Position numbers and translations under genes: made by a program. DNA of 64,000 nt from Bicyclus anynana (Eukaryota; Arthropoda; Insecta; Lepidoptera; Nymphalidae), in the NCBI RefSeq assembly GCF_947172395.1, contig NC_069093.1:6669561-6733560 (forward strand). Direction: 5' to 3'. Below the pieces are notes generated by a model. That model saw only the letters and a list, made by a program, of their open reading frames with translations. It did not search any database and had not been told where the DNA came from. Positions 1-10,515 of this stretch are shown here, piece after piece (the stretch's first letter is position 1; each line of letters begins with the position of its first letter).

Positions 1-160
1 GTACATACCACGATAAAACGACGAGATTTTTATTGTCGATATTTCGACCCAGTTGCATGGATCGTGGTCACGACGGGACTGAAGTTGCGAGATGAGAAGT
101 GAAGTCAGCTGTTAGGGGCAGAATCGATCTACCCTCTTTCTTGTTCTTTTTCTTTTTTCA

Positions 161-215
161 ACAACCTCGCGTTTTTGGCTGTTTTTTGCCTAAACAGCCA
201 AAAACGCGAGGTTGT
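161..215. repeat. perfect snap-back inverted repeat, 24-bp arms
   Basis: Arms 161-184 and 192-215 are exact reverse complements around a 7-nt loop. The arm contains CCTCGCGTTTTTGGCTG. There is no target duplication and no transposon-like extension beyond the arms. It is one of about ten compact hairpins of this type in the window. Confidence 0.9.
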
Positions 216-778
216 CGAAATAAGTTTAAAATCATTAGTATAATAACGTCGATGTTTCACATCTGCCAGGCGTCCCGTGACGGCTCACATTTTTTCTTAC
301 TTTATATTTTTATAACTAATCTAGTTTTTGGCTGCAATTATTTATGCTGGTCAGTGAAGATGCAGATTACGTTAAAAGATGGTCAGTACCCTTGATTTTC
401 ACTCTTGCCTTAAAATACCTACCAACGTTGTAGTTCAAAAGATAGATCACTTTATATGGTATAGTGCGTGTTTGGTGTAAGGAACGAGGAACCGCACCGT
501 TTAGTGCAACCAAAGGTAACATACGGTGTAAATCAATACAATGCCTGACGGCCCTGTGGTGAAGGAGGATATATATCTTCTTGAACACAAACACGGAACA
601 AAATTCGTGTAAAACCGTACATACAGCAACTTGTTCCAGTTGATGAAGGGATGTATCATGAATAATATGCAACCTTTACAAGAGTAATAACTACTTCGAC
701 AGTATTACTATAACAAGAAGCTCAAATACTGCTTAAAGTTGAACCAACTCTTATTGCAGGTACTAAAGCCATGTTTAT
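216..778. other. no recognisable feature
   Basis: AT-rich unique-looking sequence. The short open frames on both strands here have no family signature and are treated as chance. Confidence 0.6.
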
Positions 779-1098
779 GTTTTTTTTTATTATTTACAAG
801 TTAGCCCTTGACTACAATCTAACCTGATGGTAAGTGATGATGCAATCTACGATGAAAGCGGGCTAACTTGTTAGGTGGAGAATGAAAATCCACACTCCTT
901 TCGGTTTCTACACGACATCGTACCGGAACGCTACGACGTACGTGGTACGTCTTTGTCGGTAGGGTGGTAACTAGCCACGGCCGAAGCCTCCTACCGGCCA
1001 GACCTGGACCAATTAAGAAAACTTCCCAGCCGGGGATCGAACCCAGGACCTCCGTCTTGTAAATCCACCGCGCATTCCACTGCGCCACGGTGGCCGTC
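779..1098 (-). mobile_element. SINE-A copy
   Basis: Read on the minus strand it has the tRNA-like head (box A TGGCGCAGTGGAATG, then a box B GGTTCGATCCC at about 1030-1040), the shared body, the CTAACTTGTAAA 3' end and a poly(A) tail (poly-T at about 779-790 on the plus strand). Near full length. The head would have served as an internal RNA polymerase III promoter, and mobilisation would depend on a LINE partner. No clear target duplication is seen. Confidence 0.9.
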
Positions 1099-1617
1099 AA
1101 AAATCAACAAACAAATTAAACATGCAGATAGGAAACGTATGTCATAACATACGTTTCTATCAACATTGCACAGCAAGTTTGGCTTTGGTATAGATTTCAT
1201 TGAAGTGAGACTGCTTTAAAGAAAGTAAATAAAATCTTTATTTTACTTCTTCAAAGTACTCGTAGTAGTTAAATTATAATATTAATGTCAGAGGTCTTAT
1301 TATTTTGGAAAATTTAATAAACCCATTAATTTTCCACTGCTCGTGTTTATTTTCGTGAAATGTACGACAAATATTTTACTCACGGAATTACCAACAAAAT
1401 AATATATTACCATCAAGCGGAACTTACGAAAATGTTTAAAGGCATGTCCGAAAATGCAGTGGCTTGGAAGTGATAAGCTTGCAAGATTTTATTCACTGTT
1501 ATCGCGTCTGTGCCCAGTTAAGTGGTGAAAATTAATAGCCTATAGAGATATAATAAAAATTAATAGAGTAATCGTAAAAAAGACATGATAATATTACAGA
1601 TCTTACATATTATATTG
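1099..1617. other. no classified feature; weak dispersed motif
   Basis: AT-rich. At about 1455-1485 the sequence CAGTGGCTTGGAAGTGATAA nearly matches a stretch at about 4900-4920 (CAGTGGTTTGGAAATGATAA), so a small dispersed repeat is possible. Nothing else is recognised. Confidence 0.4.
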
Positions 1618-1712
1618 ACCACGCCAGCCGGCTCTTCTCAGCAGGAGCTGTCATTCCAAACTGGTGGTAAAATCTATTGTAATAGTTAAACTTGACGTTT
1701 AAAAAGTGATAA
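1618..1712 (+). mobile_element. LINE-like 3' end fragment
   Basis: Contains GGCTCTTCTCAGCAGGAGC, then ACTGGTGGTAAAATCTATT, then TTGACGTTTAAAAAGTG, in the same order as the reverse complement of 60436-60560 (ACCGGTGGTAGAATC and GACGTATCAAAAGTG). It looks like the terminal part of a non-LTR retrotransposon that is common in Lepidoptera. Non-coding and decayed. Confidence 0.5.
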
Positions 1713-1904
1713 AATACATAAAATAAACAAATTAGTGTTTTTTTTTTGTTTTTAAGGATAAATGTTTATAAATTGTTTATGATGGGTCTTAAGAACACAC
1801 TATATGTTTCCTTCTCCCTTAATCATTGTTTCCGTCTCCCACCACGTTAGAAAGTCAAAGTCAATAAAGTTTAACACTTTATTATTTTTATTTATATTTT
1901 AGTT

Positions 1905-2000
1905 AGAAGTCAAATTCAAGGTCAAAAGTCAAAGTCAAAATTAATTTATTAGTTTACAAGCACTTTTGAAACGTTAAAGTCAAAAACTCGTAACTCTAGA
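1905..2000 (-). mobile_element. LINE-like 3' end fragment, opposite strand
   Basis: AGTTTACAAGCACTTTTGAA followed by ACGTTAAAGTC matches the end of the same family at 60455-60485. The family also occurs at 1618-1712 on the other strand, about 200 bp away. Preceded by short AAAGTCAA-type direct repeats. Confidence 0.45.
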
Positions 2001-2379
2001 ACAAGACTATAGAAGGTTTATTCATCACATGCTCTTACCACGAGTATCACCGAGGACACAGGCTAGTGTTAAGTTAATCTGTGACAAAGTACGCTGAAAA
2101 TAATTTCCCTCATTATCGTATTTCTTGCTTCATTACATCGTACGAGTAATTAATGGTACAAATGAGCTCATGTTTCAGTAATGTGCGATTGTTTTAGTGA
2201 TACATTTTCAATGAAATGTTATTTACTGTTTAGATGCCTAATGCCCCATTATGGAAGTCAGTAGGTGCTGTTAATAGTCCGTTAATGGGCTTTAGGAATT
2301 TCAATTTGTTCAATTAATGTTATAATAACGCAAGGTATACTAGTACGCAAACTATATATAGATTTTAGCTTTAGTGACC
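2001..2379. other. no recognisable feature
   Basis: AT-rich sequence with no repeat family or coding signal recognised. Confidence 0.55.
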
Positions 2380-2533
2380 TGTGGTCTGTGGCGGCGGACG
2401 TTGGCCCAGAACCGGAAAGCACAATGTTGGTTGACTCCCACAAGGAGGCTACTTAGGGCCTTGGTATTTGGAATTCTATACAAGAGGCATATGTCTAGCA
2501 GTGGACGACTACTGATAATGATGATGACGATGG
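2380..2533 (+). mobile_element. RTE-type LINE 3' fragment
   Basis: Degenerate version of the RTE C-terminus. The CGGAAAGCACAATGTTGGTTG and CAGTGGACGACTACTGATAA segments align with the better copy at 40540-40738, and it ends in the typical ATGATGATGACGATGG tail. About 100 bp of the middle is missing and there are frameshifts, so no product is expected. Confidence 0.75.
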
Positions 2534-2626
2534 TGACCAGTGGATGTGAAGATCGCTAACTATGAGCTTATTAATGAAACAGAGTCAATCACTAGGCAAT
2601 ATAGCTATGCACAAGTATCTCTGTGT

Positions 2627-2700
2627 GATCGAATCCGAGATGAAGAGATATGCACGAAAACCTTTGTTACCGGCGTAGCTCACCGAGTCGTAAGGCAAAC
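2627..2700 (+). mobile_element. RTE-type LINE fragment (upstream portion)
   Basis: The translation RIRDEEICTKTFVTGVAHRV resembles RIRNKEIRRRTKVADLAQRV of the copy at 40430-40490. In an intact element it lies 5' of the piece at 2380-2533, but here it lies 3' of it. The two are therefore separate or rearranged remnants. Confidence 0.6.
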
Positions 2701-2839
2701 ATGCAAAAAACAGTGTTCTGACCTGTAATGGGCCTGTTGTTAACCGAGTTTGAAAAAGATTGTTCTTTATTCGATATATGTCTATTTTTATGTCTGACCT
2801 TTCCATAAAAATAGATTATGGTTTTGTTATTTACGAAGT

Positions 2840-2965
2840 TATAGCGGAAACCCGCGACGATAGAATTCCACGCGACTGCGTCAGCGTCAGTTTTTCAAAA
2901 ATCCCGCGGGAACCATGCATTTTTCCGGGATGAAGAATAGCCTGCCTGTTAATAACGAGTAAAAT
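2840..2965 (-). mobile_element. Hel-2 Helitron-like fragment
   Basis: The stretch from GGAAACCCGCGACGATAG through AATCCCGCGGGAACCATG to GGGATGAAGAATAGCCTG is the 3' half of Hel-2 on the minus strand. The CTAG terminus is decayed and the 5' half is absent. Confidence 0.7.
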
Positions 2966-3054
2966 CGTATTAGTGTGATATCCGGTAGGATATATATGAG
3001 TAGGTATAATTTTGTGGTGGTGCGTGTTTTCTTTATAAGTAAATTTATATTTAT

Positions 3055-3458
3055 ACATGTATTGTCTTTCTTCTGTTTTTTTATTGTCTTGTTCTGACGT
3101 CCTCCGTGGCGCAGTACTATGCGCGGTGGATTTACAAGACGGAGGTCCTGGGTTTGATCCCCGGTTGAGCCGATTGAGGTTATCTTAATTGGTCTAGGTC
3201 TGGCTGGTGGGAGGCTTCAAGGTTGGCTTTAGCAGTGGCTAGTTCCACCATACCGGCAAAGACGTATTGCCAGCGATTTAGCGTTCCGGAACGATGCCGT
3301 ATAGAAACCGAAAAGGGTGTGGATTGTCTTCCTACTCCTAACAAGTTAGCCTACCTACCTACCATCTTAGATTACATCATCACTTACCATCAGGTGAGAT
3401 TGTAGTCAAGGCCTAACTTGTAAAGAATTTAAAAAAAAATTAGACATGTATTGTCTTT
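3055..3458 (+). mobile_element. SINE-A copy with displaced target duplication
   Basis: The SINE body runs from about 3095 to 3441 and has a box A-like head, a box B (GGTTTGATCCC, one base off consensus), the CTAACTTGTAAAGAATT end and an A-rich tail. A 15-bp direct repeat, ACATGTATTGTCTTT, lies at 3055-3069 and again at 3444-3458. The right copy abuts the tail, but the left copy is separated from the tRNA-like head by about 25 bp. Confidence 0.9.
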
Positions 3459-3904
3459 TCTCTTTCGATCGAATTGCGAAGTCTAAGTGTTGTTCACTTC
3501 GGGTCAGTCGCGGGCAGGAAGTAGTAAAATAATAAAATATTTTCGAAGTTCTTGAATAGCCTCACTCAGCGGTATAAAACATTCAAAGGGGCTTTATTGC
3601 GCCACGTACTTTGAACTTCGAATTCCGGAATAAATATGACGGGAGCACCTAAATCCCTTTTCATAAGACGTTTCATACATAATTCTTAAAATGATCATCA
3701 ATTGTAATGAAATACTAAATCAAAACTGTGAAGCTATAGAAAATGTTATGCAAATATAAAATGCAAAGTTCGATTTTACAGAACAGTAACAATAATACTA
3801 TATCTCTATAAATAGGTACATGAAAAATAAATTAAGACTAAAAATTAAAAGAAATAATAAAATTTAAATTTTAGATAAATTAAATAATTATAAGAAATAG
3901 ACTC
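3459..3904. other. no recognisable feature
   Basis: AT-rich, with no classified repeat. Confidence 0.55.
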
Positions 3905-4020
3905 CATCTAATATTGTTCGCCCAGAGGCAAGGTACCCAAAACGCTGGCGCGGTTACCCTTCTGGATGGTAAGACTTATCCTTTGGCCAAATAAGCGCCA
4001 GCTCTTAGGTCACATGATGG
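3905..4020 (-). mobile_element. decayed LINE-X-related C-terminal fragment
   Basis: On the minus strand TTTGGCCAAAGGATAAGTCT and GCGTTTTGGGTACCTTGCC spell a degraded version of the LINE-X end (FAQRISL...RGNAASILATIP). Here the wording is nearer to NRASVLGTLPLG, so it may be a sister family. No open frame remains. Confidence 0.5.
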
Positions 4021-4234
4021 AGAAGGATTTGTCAGATTTTTGGTAAGTATCTGAGTTTATGATTGTCTTTAGTAATTAGTTTTTGTCAACGAAAAGATTT
4101 TTTTAAAGATCGTAATCGTAATCGATAATCGAGTAGTTTTTGTGTCATGAACAAACTTTAAAACATACAAACTTGTGCATTTTAACATTAAGAGAAAAAC
4201 CACGACAAATAATCAAATTATTCAATTATTTTTT

Positions 4235-4571
4235 GACGACCTCCGTGGCGCAGTGGTATGCGTGGTGGATTTACAAGACGGAGGTCCTGGGTTCGATCCC
4301 CGGCTGGGCCGATTGAGGTTTTCTTAATTGGTTCAGGTCTGGCTGGTGGGAGGCTTCGGCCGTGGCTAGTTACCACCCTACCGGCAAACACGTACTGCCA
4401 AACGATTTAGCGTTCCGGTACGATGCCGTGTAGAAACCGAAAGAAGTGTGGATTTTCATCCTCCCCCTAACAAGTTAGCCCGCTTCCATCTTAGATTGCA
4501 TCATCACTTACGTGAGATTCACTTAGGTGAGATTGTAGTCAAGGGCTAACTTGTAAAGAATAAAAAAAAAA
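4235..4571 (+). mobile_element. SINE-A copy, nearly intact
   Basis: Both internal promoter boxes match consensus (TGGCGCAGTGGTATG and GGTTCGATCCCCGG). The tail is CTAACTTGTAAAGAATAAA plus a run of A. Near the 3' end GTGAGATT is duplicated (about 4511-4518 and 4532-4539), a local tandem slip. This is among the best-preserved copies in the window. Confidence 0.92.
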
Positions 4572-5463
4572 TCTCTATGAGTTTGTACACGCGCGTTGAC
4601 ACACGTAAACATAGTAAAGCGTGGTGTTATAACACCATTAATTTAAAATTTTATAAGAACAACAAATATTCCATCTAATTACCTAATCGAAATTAATATT
4701 TGTCAGCTTTATATTCGAGAAATCCGCTTCGTAATTTTCTCGCTGTTTTCAATTCTGCGTGGGACTTCTGAACACTGTTCATATTCTGTGACTGAAATGG
4801 AATTCGTACGTAGGTACTTCTCGGGAGTCATGAAAAGAATTATTTTCTTCCAATGGCTGTATTTCAACATTAGCGGTATCGACCAGGCTCGGTAACGCTT
4901 CAGTGGTTTGGAAATGATAAGCTCCTAATGCATTTTTACAATTTATATGTCAGCGAAAATTTTTAAATACCTAATATAACATTTTATACGAATTCATGGT
5001 GCGATTTTACGTTTGTGAGAACTATTCCGAAAATTCATAAATTGCTAGCTGACTCGACAGATGATGTCAGAGAGCCCTTTCTATTTTTAATTGTTACCGA
5101 TTTTTAGACAAAAATATATCTTTCTAATGATAGATAGGCCCAATAACTCCATTTGTTGAAATTAATTGTTAGTACTAACAATGAATATTTTGTTTCTTTT
5201 ATGTTATATTCTACGAAATACTAAATAATCCAAACGACGTTTTATTTCGAAATAGCATAGTCAGATGATGTAAGTACACTTCTACGCCAGAAGTCAAACA
5301 CTTTTTAAAGTCTTGTGAGAATTTAAATGATATAAACTGTATTCTGGAGTCAGCTTAGGGATGCAATCTACCTTGGTGCCACTTTCATCATATTCAAGAA
5401 AGGAGTCAGCCATAATGAAGTTACCCAAGAATAAAGTTACTTTCATATTCCTACCTTTTGATA
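4572..5463. other. no recognisable feature
   Basis: About 0.9 kb of AT-rich DNA. No coding signal or classified repeat apart from the short motif at about 4900 that resembles 1455-1485. Confidence 0.5.
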
Positions 5464-5541
5464 ATTGTCAGACAGTCTGACCGTAAGATTTATCACAATC
5501 ATACTCTAGTCAAATGACAAAGTCATAACTTATGAATGTGC

Positions 5542-5815
5542 TAGAGTTTGGCTAATGAAAATAGACACTGAAATCGCGCGCCAAATAAAAATAATCGAAG
5601 TAAATTCTTAAAATTATAATGCAAATATTGGAGTTAAATACTTATAATATAGGTAGTAATGTTGAATACATTACTACCTATATTATATAGGTAGTAATGC
5701 TACAAAAAATAAGCTACAAAAAATAATCTAAACGAATTATTTTTTTTTTAATTTGTTTAAATGATTTTTTAAATTTGGCGGGCGATTTCAGTCTATTTTC
5801 ACTAGCCAAACTCTA
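5542..5815. mobile_element. MITE-like element with nested inverted repeats
   Basis: Outer arms 5542-5586 and 5773-5815 are imperfect reverse complements (TAGAGTTTGGCTAATGAAAA against its complement). Inside, 5643-5661 and 5669-5687 form a perfect 19-bp hairpin with a 7-nt loop, and a third TAGGTAGTAATGC copy follows at about 5688. The arrangement suggests a non-autonomous DNA transposon. No transposase and no clear target duplication are visible. Confidence 0.6.
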
Positions 5816-5830
5816 TCAGACATTTATCAG

Positions 5831-6622
5831 AAGGTGAATCTGGCCCTAAATATGGGTATTAAGTATTTACTGGATAGTTCAGAAGATATAGGCATTATCT
5901 TGAGTACATAACACAAAGGAAAACTCAACACTTATTATAAGTATGGTTATATGTGTTTGTAGGAAAGCTTGTATAGTAAACGTTATTCTTGTTTCCCTGT
6001 TTACTTTTCCAAGCGTATCCAATTTTCTTTAAAGGTTATTTTATTTTGCTTGTCTTCTTTTTAGTTTTTAACTAGAAAACCAAGAAGCAACGTTCCATAC
6101 TTTAACTGCATACATTGTGGGCTTCTCCTGCTAGGTATATTATACATACGAAACAAAAATACGACACGACTTTATTTTTAATAACATTCGCCATAATATC
6201 TTGACCCATATATCCCATGCCCCGCCAAGGGGAATAACTGATTATTGATCCTTATCAGCCAATTATAATTATTAAATAACAGCCCGCAACTACGACCGAG
6301 AGAAAACTGACGTAAATTCCAATTGTACAATGCACATTGCACATGAAAGATCATGAAACATGGTCCATATTTTTTAAAAGATTCCTATATTCTCGACAAT
6401 TCCAACAACCTATTGCCATGTTATTTCAACAAAACAAGACAAAATATACAAAAACCTTCTTCGTCACTCACTCTACTTGTTAATGAAAACTGCATGCAAA
6501 TCCGTTTAGTAGTAGTAGTAGTACACAATGATCGTGGACAATGTGTCCAGCCACTTACAAATGTATACAGCTTGATATGAAAACATTTTAGGACCGACAA
6601 ATATGGTGCTCCTTATAAACAA
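5831..6622. other. no recognisable feature
   Basis: AT-rich DNA with a short TAGTAG run at about 6510-6523. No coding or repeat family signal. Confidence 0.5.
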
Positions 6623-7808
6623 CTAGCTGACGCCGCGCGGTTTCACCCGCGTGGTTCCCGTTCCCATAGGAATACGGAGATAACTTATAGCCTATAGCCT
6701 TCCTCGATAAATGGGCTATCTAACACTGAAAGAACTTTTCAAATCAAACTAGTAGTTCCTGAGATTAGCGCGTTCAATCAATCAAACAAACAAACAAACA
6801 AACAAACAAACAAACAAACAAACAAACAAACAAACAAACAAACAAACAAACAAACAAACAAACAAACAAACAAACAAACAAACAAACAAACAAACAAACA
6901 AACAAACAAACAAACAAACAAACAAACAAACAAACAAACAAACAAACAAACAAACAAACAAACAAACAAACAAACAAACAAACAAACAAACAAACAAACA
7001 AACAAACAAACAAACAAACAAACAAACAAACAAACAAACAAACAAACAAACAAACAAACAAACAAACAAACAAACAAACAAACAAACAAACAAACAAACA
7101 AACAAACAAACAAACAAACAAACAAACAAACAAACAAACAAACAAACAAACAAACAAACAAACAAACAAACAAACAAACAAACAAACAAACAAACAAACA
7201 AACAAACAAACAAACAAACAAACAAACAAACAAACAAACAAACAAACAAACAAACAAACAAACAAACAAACAAACAAACAAACAAACAAACAAACAAACA
7301 AACAAACAAACAAACAAACAAACAAACAAACAAACAAACAAACAAACAAACAAACAAACAAACAAACAAACAAACAAACAAACAAACAAACAAACAAACA
7401 AACAAACAAACAAACAAACAAACAAACAAACAAACAAACAAACAAACAAACAAACAAACAAACAAACAAACAAACAAACAAACAAACAAACAAACAAACA
7501 AACAAACAAACAAACAAACAAACAAACAAACAAACAAACAAACAAACAAACAAACAAACAAACAAACAAACAAACAAACAAACAAACAAACAAACAAACA
7601 AACAAACAAACAAACAAACAAACAAACAAACAAACAAACAAACAAACAAACAAACAAACAAACAAACAAACAAACAAACAAACAAACAAACAAACAAACA
7701 AACAAACAAACAAACAAACAAACAAACAAACAAACAAACAAACAAACAAACAAACAAACAAAAACAGACAGACAGACAAACTCTTCAGCTTTATAATATT
7801 AGTATAGA
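6623..7808 (-). mobile_element. Hel-1 Helitron-like element with giant AAAC expansion
   Basis: Read on the minus strand it begins TCTATACTAATATTATAAAG, has the short TTTG tract seen in all Hel-1 copies grown to about 980 bp, and ends GGCGTCAGCTAG before a T. The ends and body are otherwise close to consensus. Other Hel-1 copies here are about 200 bp and carry only two to four tetramers. It encodes no Rep/helicase and is non-autonomous. The insertion lies between A and T, as Helitrons do. Confidence 0.9.
6784..7761. repeat. (AAAC)n microsatellite, about 244 uninterrupted units
   Basis: Sixteen consecutive 60-base lines are exactly periodic with no visible interruption, then a GACA-type run (about 7766-7777) follows at the right edge. 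Because the period is 4, all three minus-strand frames stay open and would spell an F-V-C-L repeat. That is an arithmetic effect of TTTG, not a gene. The array occupies exactly the position of the small AAAC tract in other Hel-1 copies. Confidence 0.99.
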
Positions 7809-7941
7809 TATGATAGGTATAACTTATGTATATATATTGTAATGATTACTCAAAACTGGTACGAGTAAATAAAATATGAGTTAAGTACTTCTATTATATA
7901 CACAATATTCGTTCCATTTTACCAAATATTTTGGAACTTCC

Positions 7942-8030
7942 AGCACGTGTTAATAATGTTACTGTCAAGGTGCTACAGGCTTGATATGGGTTGAAAGGGG
8001 CACAATTGCGTAAGATCAGGTTACCTTCAG
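7942..8030 (+). repeat. unclassified dispersed repeat (shared with the 51.5 and 55.7 kb copies)
   Basis: TAATAATGTTACTGTCAA and TTGATATGGGTTGAAAGGGG match 51551-51605 and 55719-55775 at roughly 80 percent by eye. There is no coding signal and its class is unknown. Confidence 0.6.
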
Positions 8031-8220
8031 TATTTCAGCAGAAACTGCTATGTAAATAAACAGTACTTGTGTGGGAAATCAATATATTCCTTCCACTACA
8101 ATAGGATCGGATATCAGATAGATAGGATTCGTGGAAATTCATGTAATATTGAATTTGAGAAACATTAAATTGTAATAGGAATTTAGACGTATTACTCTTT
8201 ATTTTATAGCAAAAATTTAA

Positions 8221-8429
8221 TCTATACTAATATATAAAGCTGAAGAGTTTGTTTGTTTGATTAAACGCGCTAATCTCAGGAACTACTGGTCCGATTTGAA
8301 AAATTGTTTCAGTGTTAGATAGCCCATTTATCGAAGAAGGCTATGGGCTTTATATATTTTTTATATTTTATTCCCGTACTCCTATGGGAATGAGGTACCT
8401 TGCGGGTAAAACCGCGCGGCGTCAGCTAG
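8221..8429 (+). mobile_element. Hel-1 copy, complete
   Basis: Starts TCTATACTAATATATAAAG after an A, carries the GTTTGTTTGATTAAACGCGC segment, a GC-rich palindrome CCGCGCGG about 10 nt before the end, and terminates CAGCTAG before a T. This is a good example of Helitron-type termini in a non-autonomous copy. Confidence 0.9.
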
Positions 8430-8554
8430 TTGATAATAAAATGACGAAATAAATAACTGTAATTTATATTAGGATTAGCTGTGCTTACTTTAGTTTACCA
8501 ACGCGTTTGTGCTAACACCTTTTCATTACATCAATCTATAGTATATCCTATAAT

Positions 8555-8650
8555 ATTATAAGTTTGTGATGTTGTAGGAGGTAATTTCTGGATCTACTGA
8601 ACCAATTTTAAAAATTCTTTTACTACTAGAAAGTCACGTAATTTGTGACG
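8555..8650 (+). mobile_element. Hel-3 5' fragment
   Basis: AATATTATAAGTTTGTGATG, then a GTAGGAGGTAATTTCTGGAT block and CTAGAAAGTCACGTAA, match the Hel-3 copies at 24120-24272 and 30291-30484. The 3' half is replaced by unrelated DNA (8651-8899) that I cannot classify. Confidence 0.65.
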
Positions 8651-8899
8651 TTACTCAAGCTGGCAACATTGGACCGGATGTATACCTCAGCACATCACTA
8701 GCCGGTCGCCATCTTGTTCAATCACTTCCGCCCACTCTTCGCTCTTCGCCCGTTCATCGAGAGTCATATATGGTACGTCTAGCTTCCTACCGCACAACTC
8801 AGGCCTTACAAATTCCTCTACCCAAGTCCGCTTACATCATCATTATCAATGAGCCCTGGTCTGCAATCGAGGCCTGGTCCTTCGCGCTACCCTGCCACA

Positions 8900-9285
8900 T
8901 CCTACTAATATTATAAACGCGAAAGTTTGTATGGATGTTTGAATGTTTGTTACTCTATAACGCCGCTACTACTGAAGCGATTTAGCTGAAATTTGGCATG
9001 GAAATAGATTTTACTCTGGATAAACACATAGGCATACTTTTTATCCCGAAAAAATCCATGGTTTCCCGAGATTTGCGAAAACTGATGATTTTGAAGTTAT
9101 GTTTGATGATGAATGTTTGTTACTCTTTCACGCCTCAACTACAGAACCGAATTAGTTGAAATTTGGTATTAAGATATAGCCTGGATTAACACGTAGACTA
9201 CTTTTTACCTCAAAAATATCAATGGTTCCCGAGGGATTTGTGAAAAACTAAATTCCACGCGGACGAAGTCGCGGGCGTCTGCTAG
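8900..9285 (+). mobile_element. Hel-2 copy, complete long form
   Basis: Starts TCCTACTAATATTATAAAC after an A and ends GCGTCTGCTAG before a T. The body contains two related blocks (TACTCTATAACGCCGCTACT and TACTCTTTCACGCCTCAACT), so it is an internally duplicated form like 23491-23863. It is immediately followed by a Hel-1-like remnant at about 9303-9343 that also ends CTAGT. Confidence 0.88.
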
Positions 9286-9343
9286 TCAATATTATAAAAC
9301 TGTATTCTTAGGGAAACGGAAACTACGCGGGTGAATGGCTAGT

Positions 9344-9719
9344 GTAGGTATACATGAATGCCTATCTTAGCCTTTTAGATTTTTTTTTTCTGGGATATTA
9401 GTCCTAAGTAAACTGTAGCAAGTTAACTTGCGTTGGTCTTCTAAACTTTGGAACTAATTCTCAGGTAGTTCGAAAGTGTTTCAAAGTTAGCGTTAGTTCA
9501 TACGTTCAGTGATCGGTGCTGGGCTAATGAACTCTACTTGCGTATTCAGATAACTTTACCTTGCGGGTATAAATTTATTGAGGACTGAGCCATCGATATT
9601 TGGAAACTTATGGTCATAGAGAATTGTATCTTACATAGATGGTATTTAGAAGTCAGTATACTCAAAAGAATTGTTTTAAAGGTTTAAATGTTTGTGCTTG
9701 CAACCTTGGAGTAATTAAG
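9344..9719. other. no recognisable feature
   Basis: AT-rich DNA with no recognised family. Confidence 0.5.
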
Positions 9720-10019
9720 TTTTTTTTTCTACAAGTTAGCCCTTGACTACAACCTCGCCTGATTGTAAGTGATGATGCAATCTAAGATGGAAGCGGGCTA
9801 ACTTGTAGTAGGAGTAGGATGAAATCCATACTCGTTTCGGTTTCAAAATCGCTTGTTGGTACGTCTTTATCGGTAGGGTGGTAACTGGCCACGGCCGAAG
9901 CCTACCACCAGCCAGACCTGGGCCAGTTAAGAAAACCTCACTCGGCCCAGCCGGGGATCGAACACAGGACCTCTGTCTTGTAAATCCACCGCCCATATCA
10001 CTGCGCCATGAAGGCCGTC
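9720..10019 (-). mobile_element. SINE-A copy with short internal deletion
   Basis: Minus-strand copy with poly-T at 9720-9728, a tRNA-like head at about 9950-10019, and loss of about 30 bp around the TAGCGTTCCGG segment (only AAATCGCTTG remains). Promoter boxes are mutated (GTGATATGGGCGG and GTTCGATCCCC). Confidence 0.88.
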
Positions 10020-10060
10020 GTAAGTATTCATTTAATATGTAAAATTTTTTAGTAAGTTTA

Positions 10061-10118
10061 ACCATATTCCTAAGGGAACGGGAACCACGCGGGTAAAACC
10101 GCGCGGCGTCAGATAGTG
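10061..10118 (+). mobile_element. Hel-1 3' end fragment
   Basis: ATTCCTAAGGGAACGGGAAC through CGCGCGGCGTCAGATAGT is the last 55 bp of Hel-1, with CTAG mutated to ATAG. The rest is absent. Confidence 0.8.
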
Positions 10119-10515
10119 TACTTATAAACTGAAACAATAACCTTTTAAAAACGTCGACGTACATTGCAGTATTTGTGCAAAAATCAAAATTGGAAAAGGA
10201 ACAAATTTGCAATGAACACAATATCGTTCATTTCGTATTCACACGTAATTCGTGCGTCGCATTCGATTCCAGAACGCAAATTAATAAAACTCAATCATAG
10301 CGATACTGAATATCAAATTCAATTGAGATGTAAATGAACCTCCGTGATCCAAATTATCTTTGGCCTGCATCGTGGACTGTGGAATGGAAAATTATCCTAC
10401 TATCCTATTTGATCAGCACATGGACATTAGGCGAGATTGATATGCGTAACAAATCAATGATATTAAGTCCATCTGTTTCAAGTAAATGTGGTTGTGTTGT
10501 GCTGTTTATTGATAT
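10119..10515. other. no recognisable feature
   Basis: No classified repeat. The open frame at 10334-10534 runs into the RTE tail and has no family signature. Confidence 0.5.

Noticed and set aside
1021..1098. tRNA genes at SINE heads (also 3095, 4235, 13241, 20006, 42700, 46919, 49646)
   Set aside because: Box A and B are present but acceptor stems do not close and each head is joined to a repeated SINE body.
6784..7761. CRISPR-like regular array
   Set aside because: No spacers; a 4-bp tandem repeat in a eukaryotic transposon.
6774..7779. Long minus-strand open frames of F-V-C-L repeats as a cysteine-rich membrane protein
   Set aside because: They are a pure TTTG microsatellite; all three frames are open for arithmetic reasons.
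8651..8899. Possible LTR fragment (GCTCTTCGCCCGTTCATCG region)
   Set aside because: GC-rich and unusual but no terminal repeat partner, primer site or polypurine tract could be found.
9736..10221. 161-codon minus-strand open frame
   Set aside because: It runs across a SINE-A copy and a Hel-1 fragment.
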